DNA of 64,000 nt from Bacillus sp. FJAT-49711 (GTDB taxonomy: Bacteria > Bacillota > Bacilli > Bacillales > Bacillaceae_C): NCBI RefSeq assembly GCF_018343715.1, contig NZ_JAGYPL010000001.1, positions 1,496,721 through 1,560,720 of the forward strand. The letters run 5' to 3'. The notes under the pieces are model-generated. The model searched no databases. It saw nothing but the letters and a program-made list of their open reading frames with translations, and was not told the DNA's origin. A program made the position numbers and the translations under genes. Numbering within the stretch: position 1 is the first letter of the stretch; every line of letters starts with the position of its first letter. Positions 7,643 through 17,172 of the stretch are shown piece by piece.

Positions 7643-7972
7643 TTATAAATTTTTCTGTAATATTTTCATTAAGTCAGAATGAATATTTTGCTTAAGGCAA
7701 GCATTAACTACCTCAGCTGGACGTAATTTTGGATTTAGTTTTTTTACAAATATATTAAAAAGCGGTGCATAAAAAACAAATTTGTCCGCTTTTTGGACTT
7801 CAAACTCCTTGCTCACATATTCACATAGCGTGTGAAACTCTCTCACTTCCTGCTCATCAAGATTTTTTTCAATGATTAGCCGGTCAAATTCATATCCCTC
7901 AGATCGAATCATTCGGAGCATCAATTTTTGATGATATTCAAGTCGTTCAATTCTTGCCAGTAAATTATCCAT
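7643..7972 (-). CDS. yhaI: DUF1878 protein YhaI
   Basis: A 109-residue soluble helical protein of the DUF1878 family. The N-terminus reads MDNLLARIERLEYHQKLML, a short amphipathic helix typical of YhaI; the function is unknown. Convergent with scoC and divergent from yhaJ, the B. subtilis order. AGGTTATATAA precedes the ATG. Confidence 0.85.
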   Translation of the reverse strand: MDNLLARIERLEYHQKLMLRMIRSEGYEFDRLIIEKNLDEQEVREFHTLCEYVSKEFEVQKADKFVFYAPLFNIFVKKLNPKLRPAEVVNACLKQNIHSDLMKILQKNL

Positions 7973-8156
7973 TTATATAACCTCAATTTTATATATGATC
8001 TATGTATCAGTGTATTCGCGGTTTATTTCTATAATCCTCCAAAAGAAGAAAAAATAATAAAGTTATTTTTCCTATTGCTATTCTGCATAATTCATCGTAA
8101 AGTATGTAGTTGAAACTGCTTGAAAATCAATTTATTATTTTGGAGGGTTACCAGTC

Positions 8157-8693
8157 ATGCATTGCTGGAAATCTTATAATGTCAATAAAAAATATGAATT
8201 TAACCGTCTTTTCATTATCTCAAGTTTTATAACTTTGCTTTTTTTTGTTTTTGCTTATGTGTTAATGCAATCAATTGCAGTTAATCCGTTAAACGATAAT
8301 AATTTTATTGTGTTTGCAGGCATATTCATTTTATTATATCCCTTGCATAAAATATTTCATGTCATTCCCTTACTCAAATATTATAAACATTTAAAAATAG
8401 AAATAGAGTTTTATTTTTATATTTTGCCAATTATTCACGTAACAGTGAGAAATTTAATTTCAAAGGGACGGTTTACAACCGCATTATTCTTCCCTTTTTT
8501 GATCATTAATTCAATTTTATTACTAGCTATGTTCTTATTTCAGGAATATGTTCATTATTTAACTATCTTGCTAGCATACCATGTTGGATTATGTTCCATT
8601 GATATTTTATATGCAAAATCGTTGCTATCTTCTCCAAAAGGCGCAATGATAGAAGAAAATGAAGACGGTTATGAAATTTTGATAAAAGAATAA
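8157..8693 (+). CDS. yhaJ: DUF3267 membrane protein YhaJ
   Basis: A 178-residue protein with four predicted membrane segments. It resembles the DUF3267 family, thought to be zincin-like membrane metalloproteases. Near residue 63, where relatives carry HExxH, this protein has HKIFH: both histidines are present but the catalytic glutamate is lysine. It may not be a protease. GGAGG lies before ATG 8157. Its position downstream of yhaI fits YhaJ. Confidence 0.75.
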   Translation: MHCWKSYNVNKKYEFNRLFIISSFITLLFFVFAYVLMQSIAVNPLNDNNFIVFAGIFILLYPLHKIFHVIPLLKYYKHLKIEIEFYFYILPIIHVTVRNLISKGRFTTALFFPFLIINSILLLAMFLFQEYVHYLTILLAYHVGLCSIDILYAKSLLSSPKGAMIEENEDGYEILIKE

Positions 8694-8772
8694 CCTGTCA
8701 ATTTTAATCTATCTTTTTTTTACTGAATTTGCTATCCTTTTACTATATGGGAGATGAAAGGAAGGATGACGA

Positions 8773-8952
8773 TTGATCTCCATCTTTATTGTATTTGCTA
8801 TTTTCATATTATATATATTTAACAATTTAACCAACTCTCTTTGTGTGCAACGTGAAATACCTGAAGAACGTCAACCTAAAGTGTTTAGAACGATCAATAT
8901 TTTAATAACCATTTTATTATTCTCTTCATATATTGAAATTTTATACACATAA
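8773..8952 (+). CDS. Small two-helix membrane protein
   Basis: A 59-residue frame starting at TTG 8773 behind GGAAGGATGA. Two hydrophobic segments (about residues 1-18 and 40-57) flank a polar loop with CVQREIPEERQPKVF. A nearby ATG at 8766 is out of frame. It ends directly at a terminator hairpin, which supports expression. No family recognised. Confidence 0.6.
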   Translation: MISIFIVFAIFILYIFNNLTNSLCVQREIPEERQPKVFRTINILITILLFSSYIEILYT

Positions 8953-8986
8953 AAAGGCAGATCCCTCTAGGAATCCGCCTTTTTAT
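8951..8986. terminator. Bidirectional terminator
   Basis: AAAAAGGC...GCCTTTTT stem with an AGATCC/GGAATC interior. T runs on both strands fit ending both the small gene at 8773 and the YjcZ gene at 9020. Confidence 0.8.
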
Positions 8987-9019
8987 GTTTTATGGCCAGT
9001 TATGCCGATTGCATCCATT

Positions 9020-9118
9020 TTAATATAACCATGATGCACCTACGATTATTAACAAGATGAACAACACCACGATTAAAGCAAAGCCAGCTCCGCCTCCGTA
9101 TCCTACGCCTCCACTCAC
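9020..9118 (-). CDS. YjcZ-family small sporulation protein
   Basis: A 32-residue protein from GTG 9118 behind GGAGG. A glycine-rich head (SGGVGYGGGAG) is followed by the hallmark hydrophobic tail [17 protein letters not shown]. Members of this family are very small membrane peptides of spores in Bacillus; individual roles are unknown. Below the size usually called as a gene. Confidence 0.88.
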   Translation of the reverse strand: MSGGVGYGGGAGFALIVVLFILLIIVGASWLY

Positions 9119-9210
9119 AATTAACACCTCCTCAAGGTCTTTTCTTTTTATCCTATTCAAATTTTTCGTAAGGTGTTAGGATATTAGCCCATATATTACA
9201 GATTTTAAAT

Positions 9211-9300
9211 TTAAACGTATGCTGCACCCACTATAATTAACAATATGAAGAGTACTACCACGAACGCAAAACCAGAGTAATTAGCAAAACCACCATCCAT
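9211..9300 (-). CDS. YjcZ-family small sporulation protein
   Basis: A 29-residue paralogue: MDGGFANYSG followed by [25 protein letters not shown] ends eight bases before the ATG. It lies in tandem with the copy at 9020-9118, about 90 bases upstream of it on the same strand. Two more copies are at 28342 and 32441. Confidence 0.88.
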   Translation of the reverse strand: MDGGFANYSGFAFVVVLFILLIIVGAAYV

Positions 9301-9480
9301 ATCGACTACCTCCTTTACTCTTTCGCTTTAGCATATGCCCTCCACATATGTCTTGGTTGAATCAAAAGCCTAATTTAATAAGATTTTGCAATAAAAGAGT
9401 TTTTTTTATTTATTGTTTTATGATATAGTATGTTTTGTGGCTTTCTACAATAACTGACATAAATATAGGGAGTGTCTTAA

Positions 9481-10404
9481 ATGAAAAAATGGGTTTTAAC
9501 CCTTACTTTAGCTGCGGGAGTCGTGGGCCTTGCTGCATGCGGTGGTAACGGCGGAGAAGCAGTTGTAAAGACTAAAGCAGGAAATATTACGAAAGACGAG
9601 CTTTACGAAGTAATGAAGGATAGAATCGGCGAGCAGGTTTTACAACAGCTCGTGATGGACAAGGTCCTTTCAAAAGAATATAAAGTAACCGACGAAGATG
9701 TAACTAAGAAATTAGATGAAATAAAAGCGGAGGTTGGGCCTCAGTTTACAATGCTTCTTCAACAAAATGGTTTTAAAGACGAAGATGAATTCCGTCAAGT
9801 GGTAAAGCTAAACCTTCTTCAAGAAAAATCTGCTACGAAAGATATTAAAGTAACAGATAAAGAAGTAAAAGAATTTTACGATAATGAAAAACCAGAAAGA
9901 AATGTCCGTCATATTATTGTTCAAGAGGAAAAAACAATAAAAGAAATTAAAGGTAAATTGGACAAAGGCGAAGATTTTGCAGCTCTTGCAAAGGAATACT
10001 CTGAAGACGGTACAGCTGAAAAAGGTGGAGATCTTGGCTTTATTTCGTACGAGGACCCACAATTGGACCAAGAATTCAAAGATGAAGCTTTCAAATTAAA
10101 GAAAGATGAAATCAGTGCACCCCTGCAAACACAATTTGGCTGGCACATTATCCAAGTCACTGATATAAAAGAAAAAGAGCCTTTCGATAAAGTAAAAGAT
10201 AAATATGAGTATGATTTAAAAGTTGCCAAGGTTGACAGCAATGTTATTCAAAAAGCGATGAAAGCAGAATTGAAAAAAGCGGACCTTAAAGTTGAAGATA
10301 AAGATTTAAAAGAGACGTTTGAACCGATTCTTAACTACGAAGAACCAAAAGCTGAAGATTCAACAGAAGGCACTACTGAAGATACTAATACGGATAATAA
10401 GTAA
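9481..10404 (+). CDS. prsA: Foldase lipoprotein PrsA
   Basis: A 307-residue extracytoplasmic peptidyl-prolyl isomerase that folds exported proteins at the membrane-wall interface. The lipoprotein signal ends in LAAC (Cys20). The parvulin (PpiC) domain runs from about residue 138 to 230, with VRHIIVQEE, GGDLGF and FGWHIIQV. A Glu/Asp/Thr-rich C-terminal tail follows, usual for PrsA. It is flanked by YhaL, as in B. subtilis. ScoC and Ecs, also linked to secretion, lie nearby. Confidence 0.96.
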   Translation: MKKWVLTLTLAAGVVGLAACGGNGGEAVVKTKAGNITKDELYEVMKDRIGEQVLQQLVMDKVLSKEYKVTDEDVTKKLDEIKAEVGPQFTMLLQQNGFKDEDEFRQVVKLNLLQEKSATKDIKVTDKEVKEFYDNEKPERNVRHIIVQEEKTIKEIKGKLDKGEDFAALAKEYSEDGTAEKGGDLGFISYEDPQLDQEFKDEAFKLKKDEISAPLQTQFGWHIIQVTDIKEKEPFDKVKDKYEYDLKVAKVDSNVIQKAMKAELKKADLKVEDKDLKETFEPILNYEEPKAEDSTEGTTEDTNTDNK

Positions 10405-10470
10405 GAACCATTTATCCACAAGGTATGGTTTTAATATTTCCTAACAAAAAAGCTGCTACTGAAGCTTTCA

Positions 10471-10518
10471 GACTGTAGATAAATTCGATCTCATCGAGTT
10501 TGTCTACAGTCTTTTTTG
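10471..10518 (+). terminator. Terminator of prsA
   Basis: GACTGTAGA and TCTACAGTC stem with a partly paired interior, followed by six T. Confidence 0.85.
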
Positions 10519-10598
10519 ATTTATGTAAGGAGTAGAGAAATAATTAGTACTGCGAGCAGTAATCAAAACTTCAAACAGCCATTTTCCTTTCAACAAAC

Positions 10599-10629
10599 AT
10601 AAAAACACCGAGAGGGAGTACTCTCGATG
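10599..10629 (-). terminator. Terminator of yhaL
   Basis: On the minus strand CGAGAG and CTCTCG pair around TACTCC, followed by GTGTTTTTA. Confidence 0.75.
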
Positions 10630-10669
10630 CCATTTGGCGACAATCTAAAAGCTGCGCTGGCTGCTCTTA

Positions 10670-10873
10670 TTATTCGGACTCTCCTACTTGCCTTCTCTGT
10701 TCTTTTTCCTTTTCCATTCTCTCTATATACACTTGGCCTTCTTTCTCAATCCACTCAGTTTCCAACTCTTTATCTGCTCTTGCTGTTTTAATGGCCATAA
10801 ATGCGCTCGTAAAGATTCCTAAAATGACAACGTATACCCAAATAGGCAAAGACAAAATAATCGCTCCTTTCAT
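10670..10873 (-). CDS. yhaL: Sporulation protein YhaL
   Basis: A 67-residue protein with one N-terminal membrane helix (LPIWVYVVILGIFTSAF) and a charged tail, WIEKEGQVYIERMEKEKEQRR, which closely resembles B. subtilis YhaL as I recall it. I take ATG 10873; a TTG at 10912 with GAAGG upstream would add 13 residues. It lies between prsA and yhaM as in B. subtilis. Function in sporulation is not defined. Confidence 0.88.
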   Translation of the reverse strand: MKGAIILSLPIWVYVVILGIFTSAFMAIKTARADKELETEWIEKEGQVYIERMEKEKEQRRQVGESE

Positions 10874-10941
10874 GGCTTGTCCACTTGTTAGACTATATGA
10901 TAATAAAAACAAAAAAATGCCTTCTTATTAATAAGAAGACA

Positions 10942-11886
10942 TCATGGGTGAAACGTTGGTTTGTAAAATGAGCGATTATCAAGCGGGAAAATTCTTTCAG
11001 AAAATTCTCCTGGTTTTACACGCAATAAAGCCCGATCGAGCATATTCATTTTTGCATCAAGATTATCTATTAAATGTAGTATTTCTGCCTCTTTAATCAT
11101 TGGTTGCTTCGGGCTTCCCCATTCAAGCTTTCCGTGATGACTTAAAACGATATGTTGTAAAACGACCACTTCTTCGCCTTGTATCCCAAGCTCTTCAGCA
11201 GCCTTGCCAATTTCATTTACGATGATTGTAATATGACCGAGTAAATTTCCTTCTACTGTGTAAGATGCCGAAACTGGCCCTGACAATTCAATTACCTTCC
11301 CAAGATCATGAAGAATGATACCTGAATATAATAAATCGCGGTCTAAGGATGGATATAGCTCCGAAATTGACTTGGCCAAATCCAGCATAGACACAACGTG
11401 AAATCCTAAGCCAGAAACGAACTCATGATGATTTTTTGTTGCAGCAGGGTATTCTAAAAATTGATCTAAGTATTTTTTTACTAAATGTCTTGTGATCCTT
11501 TGAATATTAGGATTTTTCATTTCAAAAATATATTGAGTTACTTTACTCGATATTTCGTCTTTGCTTATCGGAGCTTTCTCCAATAAATCAGATAGCCGAA
11601 CACCATCATGATGAGTAGTTGGTCTTATTTGTTTAATTTTCAGCTGCATCCTCCCACGATAATTATGAACTTCACCTGCAACTCGCACGATCGTTTCGGG
11701 CTGATACAGTTTTACTTCTTCATCAGATGTATCCCAAAGTTTAGCCTCAATATCACCGGAACGATCTTGTAGTATGACCGTAAGAAAAGGTTTACCATTA
11801 CTCGCTATTCCTTTTGTCGCACTTTTAATAAGTAAAAACAGGTCGACCTGTTCGCCTACATCATGTTGTAAAAGTTCTTTTGCCAT
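10942..11886 (-). CDS. yhaM: 3'-5' exoribonuclease YhaM
   Basis: A 314-residue protein with an N-terminal OB fold (about residues 10-95) and an HD domain (about 150-280) with [16 protein letters not shown] and SHHGK metal ligands. YhaM removes 3' nucleotides from RNA and single-stranded DNA and works in mRNA turnover. The start is ATG 11886, behind GGAGG; an upstream in-frame start is rejected on that basis. Followed at a distance by yhaL; yhaN and yhaO lie upstream on the same strand. Confidence 0.95.
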   Translation of the reverse strand: MAKELLQHDVGEQVDLFLLIKSATKGIASNGKPFLTVILQDRSGDIEAKLWDTSDEEVKLYQPETIVRVAGEVHNYRGRMQLKIKQIRPTTHHDGVRLSDLLEKAPISKDEISSKVTQYIFEMKNPNIQRITRHLVKKYLDQFLEYPAATKNHHEFVSGLGFHVVSMLDLAKSISELYPSLDRDLLYSGIILHDLGKVIELSGPVSASYTVEGNLLGHITIIVNEIGKAAEELGIQGEEVVVLQHIVLSHHGKLEWGSPKQPMIKEAEILHLIDNLDAKMNMLDRALLRVKPGEFSERIFPLDNRSFYKPTFHP

Positions 11887-11956
11887 TCGTATATCCTCCG
11901 TTCCCTTAAATGCTAACAAAATTATAACATATCAGTCTATTATCTGCTTTACCACT

Positions 11957-14926
11957 TTATAGTTTGATCGTTTGCAAAGTATTTTGTGAAAGAGGCAAAT
12001 ATTTTACGTCCCTATCTGAAAAGTGACTTTTAATATGATCATGGCAAGTAAATAATAGAACTTGTGATTTATTGCTAATAGATTCGATCAGTTGCAGTAC
12101 TTTCTTTGTTCGAAGTTTATCGAAATTGACAAATCCGTCATCAATAATAATCGGAAATGGATAATCTTCATAAAGTACTTGGACTAATGCTAATCTCAAT
12201 GCCGTATATAACTGTTCACTAGTCCCTTGGCTAAGTTCAACAGGATTGAATCGCTGCCCGGAGACATGATCAATGGCAATGCCTTCATCATCTTTGAAAT
12301 GGATGCGGTTATACATTTTATCTGTCAAGAACGACAAATAATCTTGAGCCTTATTAATGACCATAGGAAACCTTTCCTTAATATACTTGTCCATTGTTTT
12401 TTGTAAAATGTCCCGTGCCACAGAATATTTCGCCCAAATTCTTGCTTCTTCGTTAAAGGATGACTTGAGATGATAAAATTGATGAAGTTTCTCTGAATAT
12501 GTGCCCCCCTCCTCTATTACTTGTATTTCATGACGAAGAGCTGCGAACTCATTTTGAAGATTATGGAGACATGATGATTTTTCATCTATTAATTTTAACA
12601 ATTCATTCTTTCTCTGCTTCAATTCAGTACTAGATTTAAACGCTGCTGCTTTTTCCTTTAGTCTATTTCCTATATTAGCATCCAGTATATCAAGCCGTTC
12701 CTTTAGTAAAATCGATTCTTCATAAAGTCTTGCTTTAGTTCGAAATTCTTCTTCGTTGTGCGTATTTGTCATTTTAAACAATTGGTCTATAAGAGTTTGA
12801 AACTCCTGAAGCTCAAGTTGCAATTGATCGCGTTCTTCAAGAATCTCTGCACGTTTTTCCAAAAGATCTTTTTGAATATGCTTTTTTTCTTGTTCAATTT
12901 TAAATAATTGTTTTAAACGAAAGATTGTTTCGCTCGTTTCTGTAAATTCAAAACCGGCAGATTGAGCAAGTTCATTGAGATTCTCTAGCCATTGCTTTTG
13001 TTTAAAAACCTTTTCACTTAGCTCCAGTTCTACCTTTTCGGAACCTTTCATTCGATTCATTAATTCCAATAATAAATCAAAAGCATCTTCAAGTCGGCTA
13101 TCAGTAAAATGAAGAGATATTCTTAGTTCCTTTTTGAAATGATCAATTTTAGATTGATTTATTTCAATTTGGTCAACTATTTTTTGTTTTTGCATCTGTA
13201 AATGTTCGATGTTTTTTAGCTTTTGATCTAATTGGTGATCATGATTTTTTAATTCATTTCGATAATGCAATTGCTCATCATAAAGTTGAATTGGGTTTTT
13301 ATCATTTTTTCTTGCCCTGATTTTTTCAGTGATCAATTGAATTCGGGCTTGTACTTGTTCTTTTTCATGATTGATTGAATATAGTCGGTTTATAACGGTG
13401 ATAAAGTTTGAAATGGCATAAATAAATATAAATCCTGCAAAAGCGGAAATCATCCACTCGGAGGAAAAAACTCCCCAAACAACAAATCCCAATGAACAAA
13501 AGAGAAATATGCTGTTAAACAGCAAGGATTTTTTCGTTTTTTGTGCATTATTTTCATCTTTTTGTAAAGATCGCTCAATTTCATCTTTTTCTTGCAGTAA
13601 TTGATTTGTATCTTTCCACTCTTCCCTTTCTAATTCCAATTGCTTAAAATCATGTTCGGACAGCAAATTTAATTCTATTTTTTCACAAGCTGCTTCTAAA
13701 CTTTCTATTTCAGTCTTTGTTGCATTCAATTGGGTCTGAATTCCGTCAAGCCTTGTACTTAACATTACTTTATGATTTAATGAATCCTTTATTTTTCCTT
13801 TCACATCTAGTCCAAGATTCAAGCTTGGAATTGTTAAATATTGCTCATCAGAATAATTTAGTTCTCGGCAAATTCTACTTATTTGATCTTTGTAGTTGGA
13901 TAATTCCCTTTTTAAATTTGTGATCTCAGACTGTATTTGTTCATATATCGGCCATTCCATTAATACCTTTTCCGTTTTGTCTAGCATCGATTGAAATGAT
14001 TTTAATGGAGTATGATCCTCGATCCGTTTATCAATTTCTGTCATTTTTTTATTAACAGCCAATAATCTGCTTGTAATCATTATGACTTTCTCAGATAATC
14101 GTTCAAATCTTGTTAAACCATCAGTTGGAAATTGGATTGCACCTAATTCCTTTATGTTCTGATGAATACGATCAAATTCTTTAATTTGATCCCATTTTTC
14201 TATTAATTCATTCACTACTTGAAGTTTTTCATTCAGTTCACTTAAGGCATTTTTGATATGTGCCGCTTGTTTATCAGTAGCTTCTATTTTTATTATTATT
14301 GATCCATACTCGGCATTTTTTTGCTTTGCCTTTTGTAAATCTCTTTCACTTTCACGCAACATAGCAATTTTTTCATTTAATATCGGTTTTCTCCCGTTCG
14401 GTTTAAAAAGCTGATCCAGTTCTTTTTGAAATGACTGTTCAACATTTAGCAAAATATCTGTACCCATTGTGCCGGATGCTACTAAATAACGGCTAATTTC
14501 ATCACCTTTTAATTTTTGCACTTCCTGAATGCCCTGGAGATTAAAAGAAAATATACTTTCAAATAATGATCGATCTACACCACCTAATAACTGTGATAAA
14601 AGTTCTTCACTTCCAGATAACCCATTTTCCAAAAATACTGTAACATTTCCTGCTGACTTCCCTTTTACCCGTTCGATGATTACTTCTCCATGCTCCTTTG
14701 TTTCTACAGTAATTCTTCCACCGTACGCAGAGTGGTTTTTCGGTTCATAGCGTAAGGAAGACTGCTGCCTAGAAGGAAAACCAAATAATATGCTATGGAT
14801 GAAAGACATGATGGTTGATTTTCCTGCTTCATTTTCTCCATAGATTATTTGCATATCTGAAATATCATGAATATAAAAATCGATTAATTTACCATATCCA
14901 AATATATGCAGACTTTTTAGCTTCAA
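11957..14926 (-). CDS. yhaN: SbcC/Rad50-like ATPase YhaN
   Basis: A 989-residue SMC-like protein. Walker A GENEAGKSTIMSF is near residue 32-44, long coiled coils fill the middle, and Walker B IIIDDGFVNFD is near residue 925 after the signature VELSQGTSEQL. About residues 468-510 hold two hydrophobic helices where Rad50 has its zinc hook, so the apex is probably inserted in the membrane. TTG 14926 overlaps the yhaO stop by four bases, so the two are translationally coupled. Likely acts with YhaO as a nuclease complex on DNA. Confidence 0.92.
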   Translation of the reverse strand: MKLKSLHIFGYGKLIDFYIHDISDMQIIYGENEAGKSTIMSFIHSILFGFPSRQQSSLRYEPKNHSAYGGRITVETKEHGEVIIERVKGKSAGNVTVFLENGLSGSEELLSQLLGGVDRSLFESIFSFNLQGIQEVQKLKGDEISRYLVASGTMGTDILLNVEQSFQKELDQLFKPNGRKPILNEKIAMLRESERDLQKAKQKNAEYGSIIIKIEATDKQAAHIKNALSELNEKLQVVNELIEKWDQIKEFDRIHQNIKELGAIQFPTDGLTRFERLSEKVIMITSRLLAVNKKMTEIDKRIEDHTPLKSFQSMLDKTEKVLMEWPIYEQIQSEITNLKRELSNYKDQISRICRELNYSDEQYLTIPSLNLGLDVKGKIKDSLNHKVMLSTRLDGIQTQLNATKTEIESLEAACEKIELNLLSEHDFKQLELEREEWKDTNQLLQEKDEIERSLQKDENNAQKTKKSLLFNSIFLFCSLGFVVWGVFSSEWMISAFAGFIFIYAISNFITVINRLYSINHEKEQVQARIQLITEKIRARKNDKNPIQLYDEQLHYRNELKNHDHQLDQKLKNIEHLQMQKQKIVDQIEINQSKIDHFKKELRISLHFTDSRLEDAFDLLLELMNRMKGSEKVELELSEKVFKQKQWLENLNELAQSAGFEFTETSETIFRLKQLFKIEQEKKHIQKDLLEKRAEILEERDQLQLELQEFQTLIDQLFKMTNTHNEEEFRTKARLYEESILLKERLDILDANIGNRLKEKAAAFKSSTELKQRKNELLKLIDEKSSCLHNLQNEFAALRHEIQVIEEGGTYSEKLHQFYHLKSSFNEEARIWAKYSVARDILQKTMDKYIKERFPMVINKAQDYLSFLTDKMYNRIHFKDDEGIAIDHVSGQRFNPVELSQGTSEQLYTALRLALVQVLYEDYPFPIIIDDGFVNFDKLRTKKVLQLIESISNKSQVLLFTCHDHIKSHFSDRDVKYLPLSQNTLQTIKL

Positions 14927-16164
14927 CCTTGCTGCCTCCCTTCTCCTATACTCAAAATAATTAATTCTTTAGCAGTATCAAATAATTCCCTTTTCTCCTC
15001 TTCATCGAGTTTATTTAAATAGCGGCTTCCATATATATGAGAAAACAAACTTGAAACGGTTTGTTCAAACCCACCCTCCTGATTCATTTCTTCTACAGTC
15101 ACATTTAGATTCTTCATGAAGGAATCCATCAATCCAATACTAATATTGTTTAATTTCTTATGTATAGCATATGGCCAAACAAAAATTTCCTGAAAGCTAA
15201 TTCCATCCTGCAGTATTTCTAAAAATTCGCCGTTACTTATTACTTGCTGGATTTCATTGCTTAATTGATCTGAAGAATGAAGGGTTAAAGCCACCATTAG
15301 TGATTGTTGATTGGCTTCCTTCATTGTTTCCATTTCTTCCTTACATTTGCTATAAAGTTCGGAAAGAGTATTGTTTTCGTGACAATAAATATCAACAGAT
15401 TCCCATTGAATAGCAGCAGTTGGAATAAACGTCATTTTTTCTAGGCCATTTTTCGGGAGCTCCACTTGATAACATCCTTTATCACCTTGTTCATTCCTAT
15501 GTCTCCCTTGAATATTTCCTGGGTAAACTACGAAAGGTCGTTCATGCAAAACTTGTCTCATATGTATATGCCCTAAAGCCCAATAATCCATATCTTTTTG
15601 CAACAATTCTTCGATTGTAAATGGAGCATACGACTGATGAATACTCTTTCCACCTTCACAATGTCCGTGAAGAAGTCCAATATGAAAATCAGCATGACCC
15701 ATTTTTTTATAATCTAAAATTTTCCGTTCGATAACGTGCCGTTTTCCATAGCTAAACCCATATAAATGAACTTTGTCCCCTCTCTTTGAAGTAAAAGGGA
15801 TCATTTCAGGTTCTTCACCGAAAATATAAACATTGTCAGGCATATGTAATGTAATCCAGTTGCCTTGTAAATGGTCGTGATTTCCATATAAGATAAATGC
15901 ACTAATTTCCGCTTCATACAGTCTTTCCATTTGTTTACGTAATCTTGCTTGTGCTTTAATGCTTCTATCCTCACCATCAAATAAGTCTCCTACTACAACA
16001 ATAAAATCAACTTCCCCTTCAATAGCAACGTCAATTACCCTTTCAAATGCTGTAAAGGTACTTTCTTGTATAAGATGAAAAAGCTCTTTAGGTAAATGTT
16101 TTAAGCCTAAAAAAGGGCTGTCTAAATGTAAATCTGCTGTATGTATAAAACGAATTCCATCCAC
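14923..16164 (-). CDS. yhaO: Metallophosphoesterase YhaO, SbcD/Mre11-like
   Basis: A 413-residue calcineurin-like phosphoesterase with the motifs HTADLHLDSPF, VVVGDLFDGED, YGNHDH, GLLHGHCEG and ALGHIHMRQ in order over residues 8-210. A C-terminal region likely binds the YhaN coiled coil. The pair resembles Mre11-Rad50/SbcCD and is predicted to process DNA ends. GTG 16164 is chosen because GGAGG ends seven bases before it; the GTG two codons earlier overlaps that site. Confidence 0.92.
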   Translation of the reverse strand: MDGIRFIHTADLHLDSPFLGLKHLPKELFHLIQESTFTAFERVIDVAIEGEVDFIVVVGDLFDGEDRSIKAQARLRKQMERLYEAEISAFILYGNHDHLQGNWITLHMPDNVYIFGEEPEMIPFTSKRGDKVHLYGFSYGKRHVIERKILDYKKMGHADFHIGLLHGHCEGGKSIHQSYAPFTIEELLQKDMDYWALGHIHMRQVLHERPFVVYPGNIQGRHRNEQGDKGCYQVELPKNGLEKMTFIPTAAIQWESVDIYCHENNTLSELYSKCKEEMETMKEANQQSLMVALTLHSSDQLSNEIQQVISNGEFLEILQDGISFQEIFVWPYAIHKKLNNISIGLMDSFMKNLNVTVEEMNQEGGFEQTVSSLFSHIYGSRYLNKLDEEEKRELFDTAKELIILSIGEGRQQG

Positions 16165-16242
16165 TTGCACCCCTCCTGCGTATCGAATGTACGTTCTTAT
16201 AATTATACATCATTAAGAGGAAGGATGAAAGGACAAGAAAAA

Positions 16243-16302
16243 AAGCTCTCATAGTATGGGGCTGTTGACAAATTACCCCTAATAGGAGAGCTCTCTTTAA
16301 AA
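16243..16302 (-). terminator. Terminator of yhaX
   Basis: A long imperfect stem read on the minus strand, with GAGCTCTCCTATTAGGGG opposite CCCC and GAGAGC, followed by seven T. Confidence 0.75.
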
Positions 16303-16305
16303 GTT

Positions 16306-17172
16306 TTATTTTAATACATTAATTTTCTTTAAAAATTCAAGTTTATATTGCTTGCGAAAGTGTTCTTTCACCATATAAGCCACACCATTATCATTGTTTG
16401 TTCTTGTGTTCCAATTTGCGGCCGAACGAACTATTGCAGGCGCATTTCCCATTGCCACTCCTAAACCAGCCCATTGTACAAGGGGAAGATCATCGATTCC
16501 TGCACCAATTGCAACGACCTCTCCTCTTTTAATACCATGCTGTTCACATAAGTATTTGACTCCATTTAATTTAGAGACGCCGGCAGCAACAATGTCGAGC
16601 TTGTTATCACCGACTTCTATGCATGTTACTTCATCATACATTTCTTCAATCGCTTTCTTTGCATCAGATAAATTTGCATTATTATCAAAAGCCGCTTCTA
16701 TTTTAGGTGGTGATACTGGCCCCTCTTGTAATTTTTCACTAAGATTATCGACATATTGCTCAGAATATGAAAAGCGATTCGTTCTCTGAAACACTACCTT
16801 TGCTAATATATTTTCTGGTAACTTAACTTTATTTCCTAATGAAAATTGTTCATGTACGAGCTTAATTTGACATGAAAATGATTCAAGAAATGTAGTTATT
16901 TCACTAGTTATTTTTTCATCTATTTTATTTACATATACTGGCTTATTAAGTTCTTTCGCGATATATCCACCTTGGTGCGAAACAATGTGATTGTCAACTT
17001 TTAATGTTTTGGCTACTCTTTTCGCCGCCGGAAAATTTTTGGATGTAGACAATATGACTTTAATATCTTTTGATTGTGCAAACTCAATTGCTTCACGTGT
17101 CATTTTATTTATGCGGCCATTATCCTGTAATAATGTACCGTCAATGTTTAAAACAAGCATTTTATAAACCAT
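16306..17172 (-). CDS. yhaX: HAD Cof-type protein YhaX, probably inactive
   Basis: A 288-residue protein of the Cof/YidA HAD family. The first motif reads LNIDGTLL: Asn9 replaces the nucleophilic aspartate of DxDGT. The fourth motif reads GAGIDDLP, with Ala where Cof enzymes have a metal-binding Asp. Both changes predict loss of phosphatase chemistry. From memory, B. subtilis YhaX, a sporulation-linked protein, also has NIDGT. The start is ATG 17172 behind GGGGGG. It is followed by a terminator and then yhaO; yheA lies upstream, roughly the B. subtilis order without hemZ. Confidence 0.85.
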   Translation of the reverse strand: MVYKMLVLNIDGTLLQDNGRINKMTREAIEFAQSKDIKVILSTSKNFPAAKRVAKTLKVDNHIVSHQGGYIAKELNKPVYVNKIDEKITSEITTFLESFSCQIKLVHEQFSLGNKVKLPENILAKVVFQRTNRFSYSEQYVDNLSEKLQEGPVSPPKIEAAFDNNANLSDAKKAIEEMYDEVTCIEVGDNKLDIVAAGVSKLNGVKYLCEQHGIKRGEVVAIGAGIDDLPLVQWAGLGVAMGNAPAIVRSAANWNTRTNNDNGVAYMVKEHFRKQYKLEFLKKINVLK

